A stretch of DNA of 47,659 nt. It comes from Rhodothermaceae bacterium bin80 (GTDB lineage Bacteria > Bacteroidota > Rhodothermia > Rhodothermales > Bin80). How positions within the stretch are numbered: the first letter of the stretch is position 1; each line of letters begins with the position of its first letter. The notes under the pieces are model-generated. The model did not search any database, had not been told where the DNA came from, and saw only the letters and a program-made list of their open reading frames with translations. The stretch is taken from positions 1-47,659 of the forward strand of contig MPNB01000018.1 of assembly GCA_002238805.1 (NCBI GenBank), read 5' to 3'. Shown here one piece after another: positions 35,158 through 45,582 of this stretch. The position numbers and the translations under genes are program-made.

Positions 35158-38100
35158 ATGCTGCGCCGATAACGACCACCCACGCGAAATAGTGCCTCAG
35201 TGATCTGCCCCAATGAACACCACCGCACGGTGTCCATAAGTTCTGCAAACAAATTGCCTCCATTGTGGGCCGTGTTCATGAGCTTATCCAAGGCAGCCTC
35301 TGATCGATGTCGATTACGCAGCCGAAATGCCTTGAGACCAGCAATCTGATGCTGCTTTTCGTCATCCGAGGATCGCATTAATGATTTTCCAACTTGGACG
35401 GGCTGGGTGCGCGGCAGGAAAGTATTGACCCCAATCATTGGCAGTGCACCAGATTGCTTCTGGCGCTCATAGTGTAGCGACTCCTCTTGAATCTTGCTAC
35501 GCTGATACATTAGCTCCATGGCTCCTAGCACACCTCCCCGCGCATTTATCCGCTCAAATTCAAGCAGAACTGCCTCCTCCACTAAATCAGTCAGTTCGTC
35601 AATTATAAAGGATCCTTGCAGCGGATTCTCATTTTGGGCCAGACCGAATTCCTCGTTAACGATACGCTGGATCGCAATTGCACCGCGGACGCTCTCTTCT
35701 GTCGGTGTCGTTAATGCTTCGTCATAGGCATTCGTGTGCAGACTATTGCAGTTGTCATATATCGCAAGTAGTGCTTGTAAAGTTGTCCGAATGTCATTGA
35801 AACTGATTTCTTGAGCGTGGAGGCTGCGGCCGGATGTCTGAACATGATACTTCAGTTTTTGACTTCGCTCATTTGCCCCGTATCGCTGCCGCATGGCTAC
35901 AGCCCAGATGCGCCGTGCTACGCGACCAATGACTGCGTACTCAGCATCCATCCCGTTTGAAAAAAAGAAGGACAAATTGGGCGCGAAGTCATCAATATGT
36001 AGCCCGCGGCTCAAGTAGTACTCCACATAGGTAAATCCATTCGCCAGCGTGAAAGCAAGCTGCGTAATTGGATTGGCTCCGGCCTCTGCAATATGGTACC
36101 CGGAAATAGACACCGAATAAAAATTACGGACCTGTTCCTGCGTAAAAAATTCCTGGATGTCGCCCATCATGCGCAGTGCTAGCTCCGTAGAGAAAATGCA
36201 CGTATTCTGGGCTTGGTCTTCCTTGAGGATGTCCGCTTGCACAGTGCCCCGAACAGTCTGTAGCGCCTTGCGACAGATACGCTCGAACTCCGTGTCCTCC
36301 AACACGCCCCACTTGACGAGCTCCTTGGAGGAGGTGCCCAAAAGGCCGAGACCACTACCGTCATGCCCCGTAGGAAAATTCGTCTCACATCCCTCAGACC
36401 CAAAGGGGATGTACTCAGGCCGGTTTGATCCCAGTTGGCTGTAAATAACCCTCAGGGCCTTCTCCCAGCGCCCCGAATCACGAAGAAACAACTCGGTCGC
36501 CTGATCAATTGCAGTATTGAAAAACAGGGCCAAGACCACAGGCGCCGGTCCATTAATGGTCATAGATACACTGGTCTCCGAATCGCAAAGATTAAATCCG
36601 CTGTAGAGCTTCTTCATGTCATCCAGCGTCGCCACTGACACTCCCGCATTTCCCACTTTACCATAAATATCAGGCCGCTTGTGGGGATCAAATCCGTAAA
36701 GTGTCACGGAGTCAAAAGCCGTTGAAAGCCGGTGGGCGGACATACCTTGGCTCACTACATGGAACCTGCGATTGGTCCGCTCTGGACATCCCTCTCCCGC
36801 GAACATCCGTGTCGGTGCTTCATACCTTCGTTTGAAAGGATACACGCCGGCCGTAAACGGGAAATAGCCAGGCAGATTCTCTTTCAGGGCAAAATTCAGC
36901 CGTGCACCTTGGTCGGCCACCGCGGGTAAGGCTATACGTGGTATCTTGGTATTAGCCAAAGACCGGACAAATAGCGGAACGCGGATATCGCGATCACGCA
37001 CCGTGTAGGTATACGTTTCCTTCCGATACTTATCGGCCCATACATCCCAATTGGTCAGGATATTCCTGCACCGACTATCCAAGCGACCCCACCAATGGGC
37101 CTCCATCGTGCTAAGGCGCGTGCATAATTCTTCGGCATCAGTGGGATTCCAAGCCTCCACCTGATCTTTCGTCCCTCGCACCTGCCCCCATTTGCGGGCA
37201 CAAGTGACTTGGCTGCGCACCCAATCATGGTAATCTCGAATCGAGTCACAGACCTCACCCAAATAGCGTTGCCGCCGGGCCGGTATAATTGTTTCGCTAT
37301 TGGGAGACGCCGGATGCCCTTCCATAGACGTAGTGTATTGAAAATTGCATTTCTCACGCAGCATGGCAACCAAATCCATATACAAAGCCGTGACACCCGG
37401 ATCATTAAAGCTAGAGGCCGTGGTGGGATAAACCGGCATGGTGTCTGGAGACTGATCAAATGCCATCCGATTGCGCTGGACTTGTTTGCGGACATCACGC
37501 AGGGCATCCATGCTACCTCTGTGATCATACTTGTTGAGCACGACAAAGTCGGCCACATCCAGCATACCAATTTTTTCTAGCTGTGTCGCCGCACCATAAT
37601 CAGAGGTCATAACATACAGCGTAATATCCGCTAAATCGGCAATTTCGGTGTCACTTTGCCCAACACCAGCCGTTTCTACTATGACTAAATCGAATTTAGC
37701 TTTGGAGCAGGCCATTATGCTTCCCGAAAGTGCCTCGCTGGTAGCGCGATGCTCCCGCCTTGTGGCTAGGCTACGCAAGAAAGCTCGCCCCTTGGCTTTT
37801 GGACCATAGAGAGCATTCATCCGAATCCTATCGCCCAGCAGTGCGCCCCCGGAACGCCATTGTGTAGGATCCACGGACAAAATCGCCACGCTTACCCCAG
37901 TTATGTCTTCAAGCAGACGAAGAACAAGCTCATCGGCGAGCGTGGACTTGCCGGCACCGCCTGTTCCCGTAATCCCGACAACCACTGCGCGATCCGGGCA
38001 TTCTATTTCATTTGAAGACTGCAATTCTGCATGGGTAAGTTGGCGGGCCAACTTATCAAATGGGAGTTTACCCACCGGTTTGGAAGTGACCGGAAAATCG

Positions 38101-38549
38101 CAGGACTTGAGCATAATATTGATCATGTCCTGAAGCCCAAGCCGCATCCCATCCCGAGATGTGAAAACGCGAGTCACGCCCATAGCATGCAACTGCTCGA
38201 CCTCGTCCGGGGCAATCACACCACCTCCACCCCCGAAGACTTTTATGTGCGCCGCTCCGCGCACATCCAGTTTCGTAAGCAGATAGTCGAAGTATTCCAG
38301 ATGGCCACCCTGATATGAAGATACTGCAATCCCCTGCACATCCTCTTGCAAAGCTGTTTCCAAGACTTCTTGCACAGACCGATTATGCCCAAGATGAATC
38401 ACCTCTGCTCCGGAAGCCTGCAGTACGCGCCGAACGATGTTAATGGCGGCATCGTGCCCGTCAAATAGACTCGCTGCCGTAACAATCCGAATAGAATTAG
38501 ACGCTCGGTACGGTGTTACTTGCTCTGGACGCTCCATTGACTGCCGCAA
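35154..38549 (-). CDS. icmF: Fused isobutyryl-CoA mutase (IcmF)
   Basis: A 1131-residue fusion of three parts. Residues ~18-150 bind adenosylcobalamin (DGHDAAI, His32 being the lower-ligand histidine). Residues ~185-420 are a MeaB-like G-protein chaperone with P-loop GTGGAGKST (195-203), [10 protein letters not shown] and NKYD (339-342). Residues ~530-1131 are the mutase barrel ([40 protein letters not shown]). This order is diagnostic of IcmF, which interconverts isobutyryl-CoA and n-butyryl-CoA and sometimes isovaleryl/pivalyl-CoA. The role is short-chain acyl-CoA or branched amino acid metabolism. B12 must be imported or made elsewhere. The stop overlaps the tmk remnant. The start could also be ATG 38537. 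Confidence 0.96.
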   Translation of the reverse strand: MRQSMERPEQVTPYRASNSIRIVTAASLFDGHDAAINIVRRVLQASGAEVIHLGHNRSVQEVLETALQEDVQGIAVSSYQGGHLEYFDYLLTKLDVRGAAHIKVFGGGGGVIAPDEVEQLHAMGVTRVFTSRDGMRLGLQDMINIMLKSCDFPVTSKPVGKLPFDKLARQLTHAELQSSNEIECPDRAVVVGITGTGGAGKSTLADELVLRLLEDITGVSVAILSVDPTQWRSGGALLGDRIRMNALYGPKAKGRAFLRSLATRREHRATSEALSGSIMACSKAKFDLVIVETAGVGQSDTEIADLADITLYVMTSDYGAATQLEKIGMLDVADFVVLNKYDHRGSMDALRDVRKQVQRNRMAFDQSPDTMPVYPTTASSFNDPGVTALYMDLVAMLREKCNFQYTTSMEGHPASPNSETIIPARRQRYLGEVCDSIRDYHDWVRSQVTCARKWGQVRGTKDQVEAWNPTDAEELCTRLSTMEAHWWGRLDSRCRNILTNWDVWADKYRKETYTYTVRDRDIRVPLFVRSLANTKIPRIALPAVADQGARLNFALKENLPGYFPFTAGVYPFKRRYEAPTRMFAGEGCPERTNRRFHVVSQGMSAHRLSTAFDSVTLYGFDPHKRPDIYGKVGNAGVSVATLDDMKKLYSGFNLCDSETSVSMTINGPAPVVLALFFNTAIDQATELFLRDSGRWEKALRVIYSQLGSNRPEYIPFGSEGCETNFPTGHDGSGLGLLGTSSKELVKWGVLEDTEFERICRKALQTVRGTVQADILKEDQAQNTCIFSTELALRMMGDIQEFFTQEQVRNFYSVSISGYHIAEAGANPITQLAFTLANGFTYVEYYLSRGLHIDDFAPNLSFFFSNGMDAEYAVIGRVARRIWAVAMRQRYGANERSQKLKYHVQTSGRSLHAQEISFNDIRTTLQALLAIYDNCNSLHTNAYDEALTTPTEESVRGAIAIQRIVNEEFGLAQNENPLQGSFIIDELTDLVEEAVLLEFERINARGGVLGAMELMYQRSKIQEESLHYERQKQSGALPMIGVNTFLPRTQPVQVGKSLMRSSDDEKQHQIAGLKAFRLRNRHRSEAALDKLMNTAHNGGNLFAELMDTVRWCSLGQITEALFRVGGRYRRSM

Positions 38550-39129
38550 TTAAGAATACAGCGAAGAAGCCCGCTCAGTCTGTTAACCCTGGATTGGGGA
38601 CCATGTTCGAATGGATCCAAGCCCAATGAATATTTCAAACACGATCAATACGTCACAACTGGCAAAAGAAAATTGTCACATCCACACCCGCAACCACTAC
38701 TATTTCGCCGCACTGATAAACTGTCTGCATGCTTTGTCGTTAGGCTACAAAGGGCACTTTTCCCATTAACACAACAGGGGGTCGTCCAAATTGGATCACC
38801 CCAGGAACCCACGAACCGCCGCATTTGCAATCTCCAGTCTTAGATCATGGATAAGCACGCCGGGGGTAGCTGAACCAGGTCATTGAAGAGTTCGGAGTGG
38901 GTCCGAGTACGAACGAAGTTGACGGATCCGCTCAGCTTTGGCGAATCATCAACATGGTAGATCAGAAGGAAATTCCCGCTATTATGGCATTCGCGGTGAT
39001 TTGCCAATGTGCCCTCAGCGCATGGCCCCTCCGTCCGGGACCGAACGAGGCCTCATGGGACAGCGACCTTGCGCATCTTCAAAGTAGATTTCAAAATCTG
39101 CGGAGCCCAACATCTGCTGCACGACAGGG
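38550..39129. other. Intergenic stretch without supported gene
   Basis: About 580 bases between icmF and the fatty acid hydroxylase gene, both on the minus strand. Short plus-strand frames at about 38897-39283 run into the hydroxylase antisense and match nothing recognised. The region should contain the icmF promoter, but no clear box is seen. Confidence 0.4.
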
Positions 39130-40032
39130 TTATGGGTGCTCACGTATATTATCCCCTTTTTTATCCAGTCCGAGGCCGTGTAGACTTTGTCCCACGAAAG
39201 TTTTTGGGAACTCTTCGATATCCTCGAAGCCTAGTTCAATATCACGCCCGTCGTGTGGAATGGACGCGGTCTTGAACAGGTAATCCCACAGACTGAGGCT
39301 GATACCGTAATTAATTCCGTAAGGGTGTCCCTCCGGCCAACGCTTGGCATGATGCCAGATGTGCATCTGCGGGCTGTTGATCACGTAACGCAACGGCCCC
39401 AGCGGTACCCAGATATTGCTGTGGTTCGCGTGTCCAATAACTAGAGTGATCAGGTAAACAATGAAGAACTCTTCAATTCCAAAACCGATCATAGCCAGTG
39501 GAATGTACTGCAATCCATTGTAGACCACATTTTCCATCCAGTGAAACCGGAGATGTGCGGCAAAACCCATCTCCTCGACGGAATGATGCACCTTGTGAAA
39601 CTCCCACAATGCCGGGATCCGATGCAGTAACCGATGAACATTCCAATGAACGAAGTCCCGGATTATAAACAAGACAAGCAGCTGAGCCCACACCGGGAGA
39701 TTCCCCACTTGAATGGCCACCAGATTGGTGATCCCTATACTGGCCAGCGCATCATTGAAAATATTCACTAACACCATACTCGCCGCATTAAAAATGAATA
39801 GCGAGAACAGGAAGTAGTTAAAGAACATGTAAAAGAGATCAAGCCAGAAATCGTGCCTGAATTTCTTTTGCTCCTTCCGCCATGGTGCAAACAATTCTAG
39901 CACAAAGAAAAAGGCACTCACCCCAACAAGCCAATAGAAGTAGTTCTGCCAGTGAGGCGTCGTGATTTCCCCCCAGAGGTAGGAGGCGTAGCCCTCATAG
40001 GCATTCAGAAATATTTCCCAGTATTTCTCCAT
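39130..40032 (-). CDS. Sterol desaturase / fatty acid hydroxylase family membrane protein
   Basis: A 300-residue di-iron membrane enzyme. Histidine clusters are RDFVHWNVHRLLH, FHKVHHS, GHANHSN and MHIWHHAKR, the eight-histidine pattern of the family. Hydrophobic segments near residues 30-50, 70-90 and 110-130 anchor the protein, and one more near 185-210. It is expected to hydroxylate or desaturate a lipid with O2, for example a carotenoid, a fatty acid or a hopanoid; the substrate cannot be told. The ATG at 40032 lies six bases after the recG stop, so it is probably expressed with recG, although no functional link is known. Confidence 0.9.
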   Translation of the reverse strand: MEKYWEIFLNAYEGYASYLWGEITTPHWQNYFYWLVGVSAFFFVLELFAPWRKEQKKFRHDFWLDLFYMFFNYFLFSLFIFNAASMVLVNIFNDALASIGITNLVAIQVGNLPVWAQLLVLFIIRDFVHWNVHRLLHRIPALWEFHKVHHSVEEMGFAAHLRFHWMENVVYNGLQYIPLAMIGFGIEEFFIVYLITLVIGHANHSNIWVPLGPLRYVINSPQMHIWHHAKRWPEGHPYGINYGISLSLWDYLFKTASIPHDGRDIELGFEDIEEFPKTFVGQSLHGLGLDKKGDNIREHP

Positions 40033-40038
40033 GTTCAG

Positions 40039-42141
40039 TTAACCCGTACGTGCATACCCTTCCATACGTGCCAGCACAAAGGTCTCAAAATATGTACGCA
40101 TGGCCTGATACTCCGGTAAGATCAAATCCCGATCCTGTTCCCAAATCCGTCCAACCGCCTCCTGAGCCTGCTCCAGAATCGGCACATCCTCCGAGATGTC
40201 CGCGATCCTGAGCTCTGGCATACCACTCTGGCGTGTTCCAAAAAAATCTCCTGCCCCCCGCAACTTCAGATCGGCCTCGCTGATCTCAAATCCATCAGTG
40301 GTACGCAAAATCACGTTCAACCGCTCCCTCGCTTCAATGGACTGCCGCCAATCAGCCATAAGAATGCAATAGCTCTGATGTTTCCCGCGCCCCACGCGTC
40401 CCCGTAACTGGTGCAACTGGCTCAACCCAAACCGCTCGGCATGTTCAATTACCATCACTGTTGCGTTTGGTGTATCAACGCCAACCTCAATGACTGTGGT
40501 TGCGACAAGAACTTGGGTCTCGCCCGACTTAAACTGCGCCATTGCAGCTTCCTTGTCTCGAGACTTCATCTTGCCATGCACAAGTCCAACCGCATACTTC
40601 TCACACAACTGTTGCCATGCAAGGAAACCTGCTTCCGCATTCTTGAGGTCACTGCTCTCGCTCTCCTCCACTTGCGGGTAAACAATATATGCTTGACGCC
40701 CTTCACTCAATTGCTGCAGGACCAGTTTCTCCATTTCGGAGCGATACTTGTCTCGAAACAGCTTTGTGACGACGCGCTTGCGTCCCTTGGGAAGCTCCCG
40801 TATGGTGGTAATTCCCAAATCTCCATAAACGGTCAGCGCAAGAGAGCGTGGGATTGGTGTCGCAGTCATCAAGAGCATGTGCGGGTTATTGCCTTTCGCA
40901 AAAAGTGTGGCCCGCTGCTCAACACCGAAGCGATGCTGCTCATCAATCACCGCAAGTGCCAGATTCTTGAACTTCACCTGTTCCTGAAATACTGCATGTG
41001 TGCCTACAACGATATCTACCGAGCCACTGGCAATTTCTACCAGAATTTGCTCACGCAAACGCTTGCGCTGCCCCCCCACCAGCAAACACACACGAATGCC
41101 GATCGGCTCAAGGTACCTTTGAAGGCTGGTATACTGCTGTTCCGCCAGAACTTCTGTTGGTGCCATGAAAGCACCCTGGAATTTGCTATCAACTACCAGA
41201 ATCAACGCTGCAACAGCAACAACCGTCTTACCGCAACCAACATCGCCCTGCAGCATGCGGTACATGGGGTGCCCACTCAGCATATCCCGTTTAATATCAC
41301 CCAGGGCTTTTTTCTGATCGTGGGTTAATTCAAATGGCAATACATCATTGATAAACTGCGAACAGCGCGAACCCTGAACCTCCAGACGAATGCCCTGTCG
41401 TTTGGCACGCATCTTCTTGATCTGCCGGAGCATGAGCTGGAGAAAGAATAACTCCTCAAATTTTAGTCGCTGCTTAGCTTTATGAAGTTCATCATGGCTT
41501 TTCGGGAAGTGGATTGCACGCAGGGCTACGCGACCATCCAATAAGTCATACTCCTCCTGAACCCACTCCGGAAGGACATGCGGGAACTCCAGCCCGCGTG
41601 TTTTAATGAGTCGATAAATTATATGCCGAAATGTCCTGCTGCTCAATCCTACCGCCTGTAACCGCGCGCTGCCAGGATAAAGCGCCGTAATCCGAGCTGT
41701 TGAGAGCCGCGGCCCCCCTTCATCCAGTCTGTCGAAATCCGGATGCACCATTGTCCATCTTCCACCATACTTTGAAGACACATCCCCTGTGAATGCAATA
41801 CGATAGCCCTCCACAAAAAATCGACCTAGCCATCTAAATCCTTTGAACCACACCAGTTTTAAACGCCCGCCCCGATCGTCACGGACATCTACTTCAAACC
41901 GTTCACGGTGACGACCAGAAATCACCTTGGTACTAACCACGGTCCCTATAATCGTTACGGTCTCTCCCTCTGTTTTCAGATCTACCACCCGAGACACATT
42001 AGTGTGATCCAGATGACGTCGCGGATAGAAATGCAGGAGATCACGACAGGTTTTGATGCCAACTTGGGCCAATGCGTCTGCGCGCGCTGGTCCTACCCCC
42101 TTGAGATATTTGATTCCCTCAGCAAATACGTACCGTGCCAT
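40039..42141 (-). CDS. recG: ATP-dependent DNA helicase RecG
   Basis: A 700-residue SF2 helicase that remodels stalled replication forks and branch-migrates junctions. The N-terminal wedge/OB domain starts with YLKGVGPARADALAQVGI and LLHFYPRRHLD. Helicase motifs follow: Q region FELTHDQKKAL, motif I GDVGCGKT (299-306), motif Ia MAPTEVLAEQ, motif II DEQH (400-403), motif III TATPIPRS, motif V ATTVIEVGVD and motif VI QLRGRVGRG. The C-terminal GDFFGTRQSGMPELRIAD is RecG-specific. Length is typical. It is followed after six bases by the hydroxylase gene. Confidence 0.97.
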   Translation of the reverse strand: MARYVFAEGIKYLKGVGPARADALAQVGIKTCRDLLHFYPRRHLDHTNVSRVVDLKTEGETVTIIGTVVSTKVISGRHRERFEVDVRDDRGGRLKLVWFKGFRWLGRFFVEGYRIAFTGDVSSKYGGRWTMVHPDFDRLDEGGPRLSTARITALYPGSARLQAVGLSSRTFRHIIYRLIKTRGLEFPHVLPEWVQEEYDLLDGRVALRAIHFPKSHDELHKAKQRLKFEELFFLQLMLRQIKKMRAKRQGIRLEVQGSRCSQFINDVLPFELTHDQKKALGDIKRDMLSGHPMYRMLQGDVGCGKTVVAVAALILVVDSKFQGAFMAPTEVLAEQQYTSLQRYLEPIGIRVCLLVGGQRKRLREQILVEIASGSVDIVVGTHAVFQEQVKFKNLALAVIDEQHRFGVEQRATLFAKGNNPHMLLMTATPIPRSLALTVYGDLGITTIRELPKGRKRVVTKLFRDKYRSEMEKLVLQQLSEGRQAYIVYPQVEESESSDLKNAEAGFLAWQQLCEKYAVGLVHGKMKSRDKEAAMAQFKSGETQVLVATTVIEVGVDTPNATVMVIEHAERFGLSQLHQLRGRVGRGKHQSYCILMADWRQSIEARERLNVILRTTDGFEISEADLKLRGAGDFFGTRQSGMPELRIADISEDVPILEQAQEAVGRIWEQDRDLILPEYQAMRTYFETFVLARMEGYARTG

Positions 42142-42277
42142 AGCAGCCCGCTGCCGTGCATTGTTTAGAATACTTGCCTAGTACAATTGCCGAATCTGAT
42201 TATTCCAACTGATCTGAAAATATTCATGCTTTGTGAAACCGTAACCGTTCCAGAATCTCATATTGACTGACCACATT

Positions 42278-42559
42278 TTATGTCTGAGATTTGTATCGGG
42301 CTAGTGGACACGAAGCTTTAACAGTGCACTCTAAAGGTTTTTGAGTTGGATAATTTGGACCTTGAGCAAAATCGCCTTCTACAGATGTCACTTTCCATCC
42401 ATCTTCACGCTCCCCTAATGACATACCTATCCAGACGGCAGCATTAGTAATTTGTCTGTGTAAATAGCAATAAGCTACTACACCGATCGAGTGCAATCGT
42501 TCGATCACGGCTACTAGGAACCCACGACACAATCCATATTCAATTCGAAGTGTAGGCAC
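42278..42559 (-). CDS. Small hypothetical protein
   Basis: A 93-residue frame from a GTG, between the dioxygenase and recG. Segments such as AVWIGMSLGEREDGWKVTSVEGDF look like genuine protein, but nothing is recognised. It could be a remnant of a longer gene. Codon choice is plausible, but the start codon and length make it weak. Confidence 0.25.
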   Translation of the reverse strand: MPTLRIEYGLCRGFLVAVIERLHSIGVVAYCYLHRQITNAAVWIGMSLGEREDGWKVTSVEGDFAQGPNYPTQKPLECTVKASCPLARYKSQT

Positions 42560-42595
42560 CCCTTGTAGAACCAGTTTATGTCTGGCTCAACGCCT

Positions 42596-43390
42596 TCAAT
42601 TGAACCTGCGAGACCTACGATTTGAATCTAGACCGCCTGTGTCGGCATCGGAAAGATCAAGACCAATACCGAACGTCGCCTGATAGCCTTCATCATTAGG
42701 AGTAAGGTCAAGCATCAGGTTGTCGCCGGTGCGCCGAAAAATTCCATCGTTGGTATTCCGTGTAGGGCGCACTCCACGAGCTGAATATGGCGCTTCGGCA
42801 TACACCTGATCAGACAGTACATCCTCGAAATATAGCTGAGAAGTGAACTCATATGCGCTGCCCTGACTGACCTCGGTGCGTATCTTGAAATGGATATGCA
42901 CTGCCCGCCCCCGATACCATCCTGGATAAATCGTCATGAATCTGGCCATTCCAGACGCATCGGTCAACTGATAACCACGCAGGAATTTCTCTTCGCGCAG
43001 ATCTCTACCTGCACTCCGATCCTGAAATGCCGAGTAGCGTCCCACTGCATCACACTGCCAAATATCTACCCTGGCACCGGACAGTGGAACGCACTCTTCA
43101 TTGCCAACCTGGGACACCTGGAAGGTCAACTCCAATGGCAAACCCGGCAGGAAGACTCCTGTAGACGGTTCAGTCCGAATATCAGACCGTTCAAGCTCCA
43201 GATCTGCAAAAAAGGGACCCTCTGTCTGCTCAGGACGAACAATACACGGGGGCAGCGCCGTCTTCCCCACTACGGAAACCGGTCGCCTGACAGCATCGCT
43301 CCCCGAACTTACTAGGAAAGCAGCTCCAAAGATCTGAATGATTTCCCTTCGACTAAGTATCCGACCAACCTGCCTATCGTCTGAATCCAT
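42596..43390 (-). CDS. Exported intradiol ring-cleavage dioxygenase
   Basis: A 264-residue protein of the protocatechuate 3,4-dioxygenase/catechol 1,2-dioxygenase family. Non-heme Fe3+ ligands are visible: Tyr119 (VGRYS), Tyr159 (YPGWYRGR), His165 and His167 (AVHIHF). EQTEGPFF is the usual N-terminal landmark. The first 35 residues (SRREIIQIFGAAFLVSSGSDA) resemble a twin-arginine signal, so the iron protein is probably folded in the cytoplasm and exported. Exported members are reported from soil and marine bacteria and may attack lignin-like or catecholic compounds, but the natural substrate here is unknown. No other aromatic-degradation gene is nearby. Confidence 0.9.
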   Translation of the reverse strand: MDSDDRQVGRILSRREIIQIFGAAFLVSSGSDAVRRPVSVVGKTALPPCIVRPEQTEGPFFADLELERSDIRTEPSTGVFLPGLPLELTFQVSQVGNEECVPLSGARVDIWQCDAVGRYSAFQDRSAGRDLREEKFLRGYQLTDASGMARFMTIYPGWYRGRAVHIHFKIRTEVSQGSAYEFTSQLYFEDVLSDQVYAEAPYSARGVRPTRNTNDGIFRRTGDNLMLDLTPNDEGYQATFGIGLDLSDADTGGLDSNRRSRRFN

Positions 43391-43684
43391 GATTTCTCAC
43401 TCTTGTACAAATGGTTGAGAGTTATATGCATGTCCATGCATCAAAAGTGAGACGCAATTTGTCACCCTTTTATTCCGGCTCATACCTCACCCCATCAGTT
43501 TTATCTGCGCCAAGATGACCTGATATTCACGACAATTCCGGTAGAACCTTTCGATTTATATTGCGCAAAGCTTGTGTAAGATATAATAGCACAGCAGACG
43601 GTAAAAGCGGGGGAGGCGAACTCGGGTCGAGGAACCCCAAACCCCTAACCTTGTCAATGATCCTTCACACGGCATCTCATTGTG

Positions 43685-44890
43685 ATGGCAGATTCTCATC
43701 ATTCCGCTGTTTTTCCTGCCTCTGAGTATTACCCCGACCGTGGACCTGCCAAATACTTTCACGGGCGAAGGAAGGTGTTGAATGACTTCAGCAACCTTCT
43801 CCAATATGCGTCAAACAAGTCCTGGGGAACAACCTTTCTGGTTCAGGGGGCTCTTGGTGTGGGGAAAAGTGCCCTGCTTTATGAATGCGGGAAACATGCA
43901 AGAGCTCAAGAATGGCAGGTCGTGAAGGTTGGAGTGGAATCCCTTTGGAAGCCATATAAACTACTTGACTCCCTAGGCCTGACGGACAAGTACAAGCTCT
44001 CCGAAAGATCCATGCAGTTCGGGCTGAAGAATCTTTTTAGGAGGGGATATAAAAGCACCCGACCTGAGCCTACGGTTGAGAGTATCCCCATGGACGGGCA
44101 ACAACCGTTGTTGCTAATCTTGGATGAAGCTCAGGCGCTGGGGGATAAGGATATTCCACCATCTCAGCACAAGGCGACTGCAATCCATGTACTTGAATTT
44201 ATCCATAATGGTGAGTTGGGCAGGCCGATCATCCTTCTTACAGCAGGACTTGGTGGGGCTAAGAGGGGTTTTGGTGAGTTGAAAATTCCGAGGTTTGCAG
44301 CAAACTGTTTTGTGGAATTAGGCGCGCTGGACAAGGGATCTGAGTGTGCGGTCATCCGGGATTGGATCAAGAAGGAGGGTGGAGCCAAAGGAGGTCCGGC
44401 GGCGTGGATTGATGCGATCGCACAGGAAACGCATGGATGGCCCCAACATATCCAATCTTATGCTAACCTCGCTGCAGATCAACTGAAGGCATATGGCAGA
44501 ATCATGGAATCTGACCAATTAAATGCCGTACTGGAAGCTGGCCGAGAAAGTCGCAAGGAGTATTACAAAGAACGAGTAGACGGTTTTTTTGGAGATGAGA
44601 TTCAGTGCCTGATGAATTCTATTCCAGACAATCCGTCGGGACCTCCTGCTTCTCGCATAGATATTATGTCTTCGCTGACAAAAAAATATGGCGACCGTGA
44701 AGCGAAAGACCTGTTTGATCGCTTTATTAGGAAGGGGATACTGGAGAAAAGCGGAGCGGGACTTGTCGTCCCCATCCCCTCGATGCATGCCTGGATGAAG
44801 GACGAATATTCCCGAGAGAAAATCGAGTTCCCCCGCGAGCAGCAGATAAGTCGGGGGTTGCACGAGCGGAGTTCTGGGTTGGAACGTTGA
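43685..44890 (+). CDS. Stand-alone AAA-type ATPase
   Basis: About 401 residues (a GTG at 43682 gives one more). A P-loop NTPase domain covers residues 25-260 with Walker A GALGVGKS (about 55-62), Walker B LLLILDEAQAL (143-153), a sensor-like LLTAGLGGAKRGFGEL, and ETHGWPQHIQSYANLA, a box common in orc1/cdc6-like or archaeal-type bacterial ATPases. The C-terminal ~100 residues look like a winged helix (IDIMSSLTKKYG, LFDRFIRKGILEKSG). No partner effector is recognised. It opens the accessory right end of the window. Its function is unknown. A 40-residue ORF begins six bases after its stop. Confidence 0.75.
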   Translation: MADSHHSAVFPASEYYPDRGPAKYFHGRRKVLNDFSNLLQYASNKSWGTTFLVQGALGVGKSALLYECGKHARAQEWQVVKVGVESLWKPYKLLDSLGLTDKYKLSERSMQFGLKNLFRRGYKSTRPEPTVESIPMDGQQPLLLILDEAQALGDKDIPPSQHKATAIHVLEFIHNGELGRPIILLTAGLGGAKRGFGELKIPRFAANCFVELGALDKGSECAVIRDWIKKEGGAKGGPAAWIDAIAQETHGWPQHIQSYANLAADQLKAYGRIMESDQLNAVLEAGRESRKEYYKERVDGFFGDEIQCLMNSIPDNPSGPPASRIDIMSSLTKKYGDREAKDLFDRFIRKGILEKSGAGLVVPIPSMHAWMKDEYSREKIEFPREQQISRGLHERSSGLER

Positions 44891-44895
44891 CGCAC

Positions 44896-45018
44896 ATGCG
44901 CCTCGAACCCAGTCAGTTGGCACTAAATCCCGCCGAAAATAGTTCCGATAACTGCAATTTCACGCCCGCGGAGTTCCAAGAGTGGTTCGAGCAATCGCTG
45001 CGCGCGGCGGGCGTGTAA
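44896..45018 (+). CDS. Tiny ORF following the AAA ATPase
   Basis: A 40-residue frame (ATG 44896, TAA 45016-45018) with the acidic C-terminal helix FTPAEFQEWFEQSLRAAGV. It begins six bases after the ATPase stop, which suggests co-transcription. It could be a real small partner or the tail of a deleted gene. Not recognised. Confidence 0.25.
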   Translation: MRLEPSQLALNPAENSSDNCNFTPAEFQEWFEQSLRAAGV

Positions 45019-45582
45019 GGACGTACAGGGCGCATAGAGCGCCGTGGGACACGTCAGGGAGCACGTGGGAACGCGTCTCTCGTGGCCTTGAGCGGGCTAG
45101 GATGCGATCACACGCAATTCAGGCAAAATTAGAGGGACCATCTATTAAGCAAACACACCCAACTCTGCCCCATTCCAATACCCCCCGCCTGTTCAGGTTG
45201 CGCGCGGGGTTACGGACATCAAAATCTGGCTGTTCGTCTCCATCCCCCTTAATCTATGGGTATATCAATGTACACCATCTCCGGGGCCACGGCCATCTTC
45301 TGGGATACATTCTCCGAACCTGGATGCATGGGTCCGCCATTATCTCTCTCGTCTGGAAAAGGACGGGTGTGTACAGGTTTTCCTTCTACCAGGGCGTGTA
45401 GCCGGGCCTGCTTGCCCTATATTCGTCCGATGGAAACCAAACCAAACTATTATTGCCATGAAGATATATTTCGCCCAAGTCCTGACAGTTATGTTCGGGA
45501 ACTCTGTTGCTAGGGCCCGCGGTCGATCGCGGCCGTAATCGGGGCGGGCGACAGGGATTTACGCATAGGGCTGTCAACTCCG
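45019..45582. other. Gap with no supported gene
   Basis: Several overlapping short frames on both strands without family resemblance. A GC-rich dyad, CCGCG (45517-45521) with CGCGG (45528-45532), lies at the right side. The sequence looks like eroded accessory DNA. Confidence 0.3.

Noticed and set aside
36124..37570. Minus-strand frames offset within icmF
   Set aside because: They are out-of-frame shadows of the mutase and G-protein coding region.
38897..39283. 128-residue plus-strand frame
   Set aside because: Its second half is antisense to the hydroxylase gene and the first half matches nothing recognised.
40411..41328. 305-residue plus-strand frame
   Set aside because: It lies antisense within recG, whose helicase motifs are intact, and shows no family resemblance.
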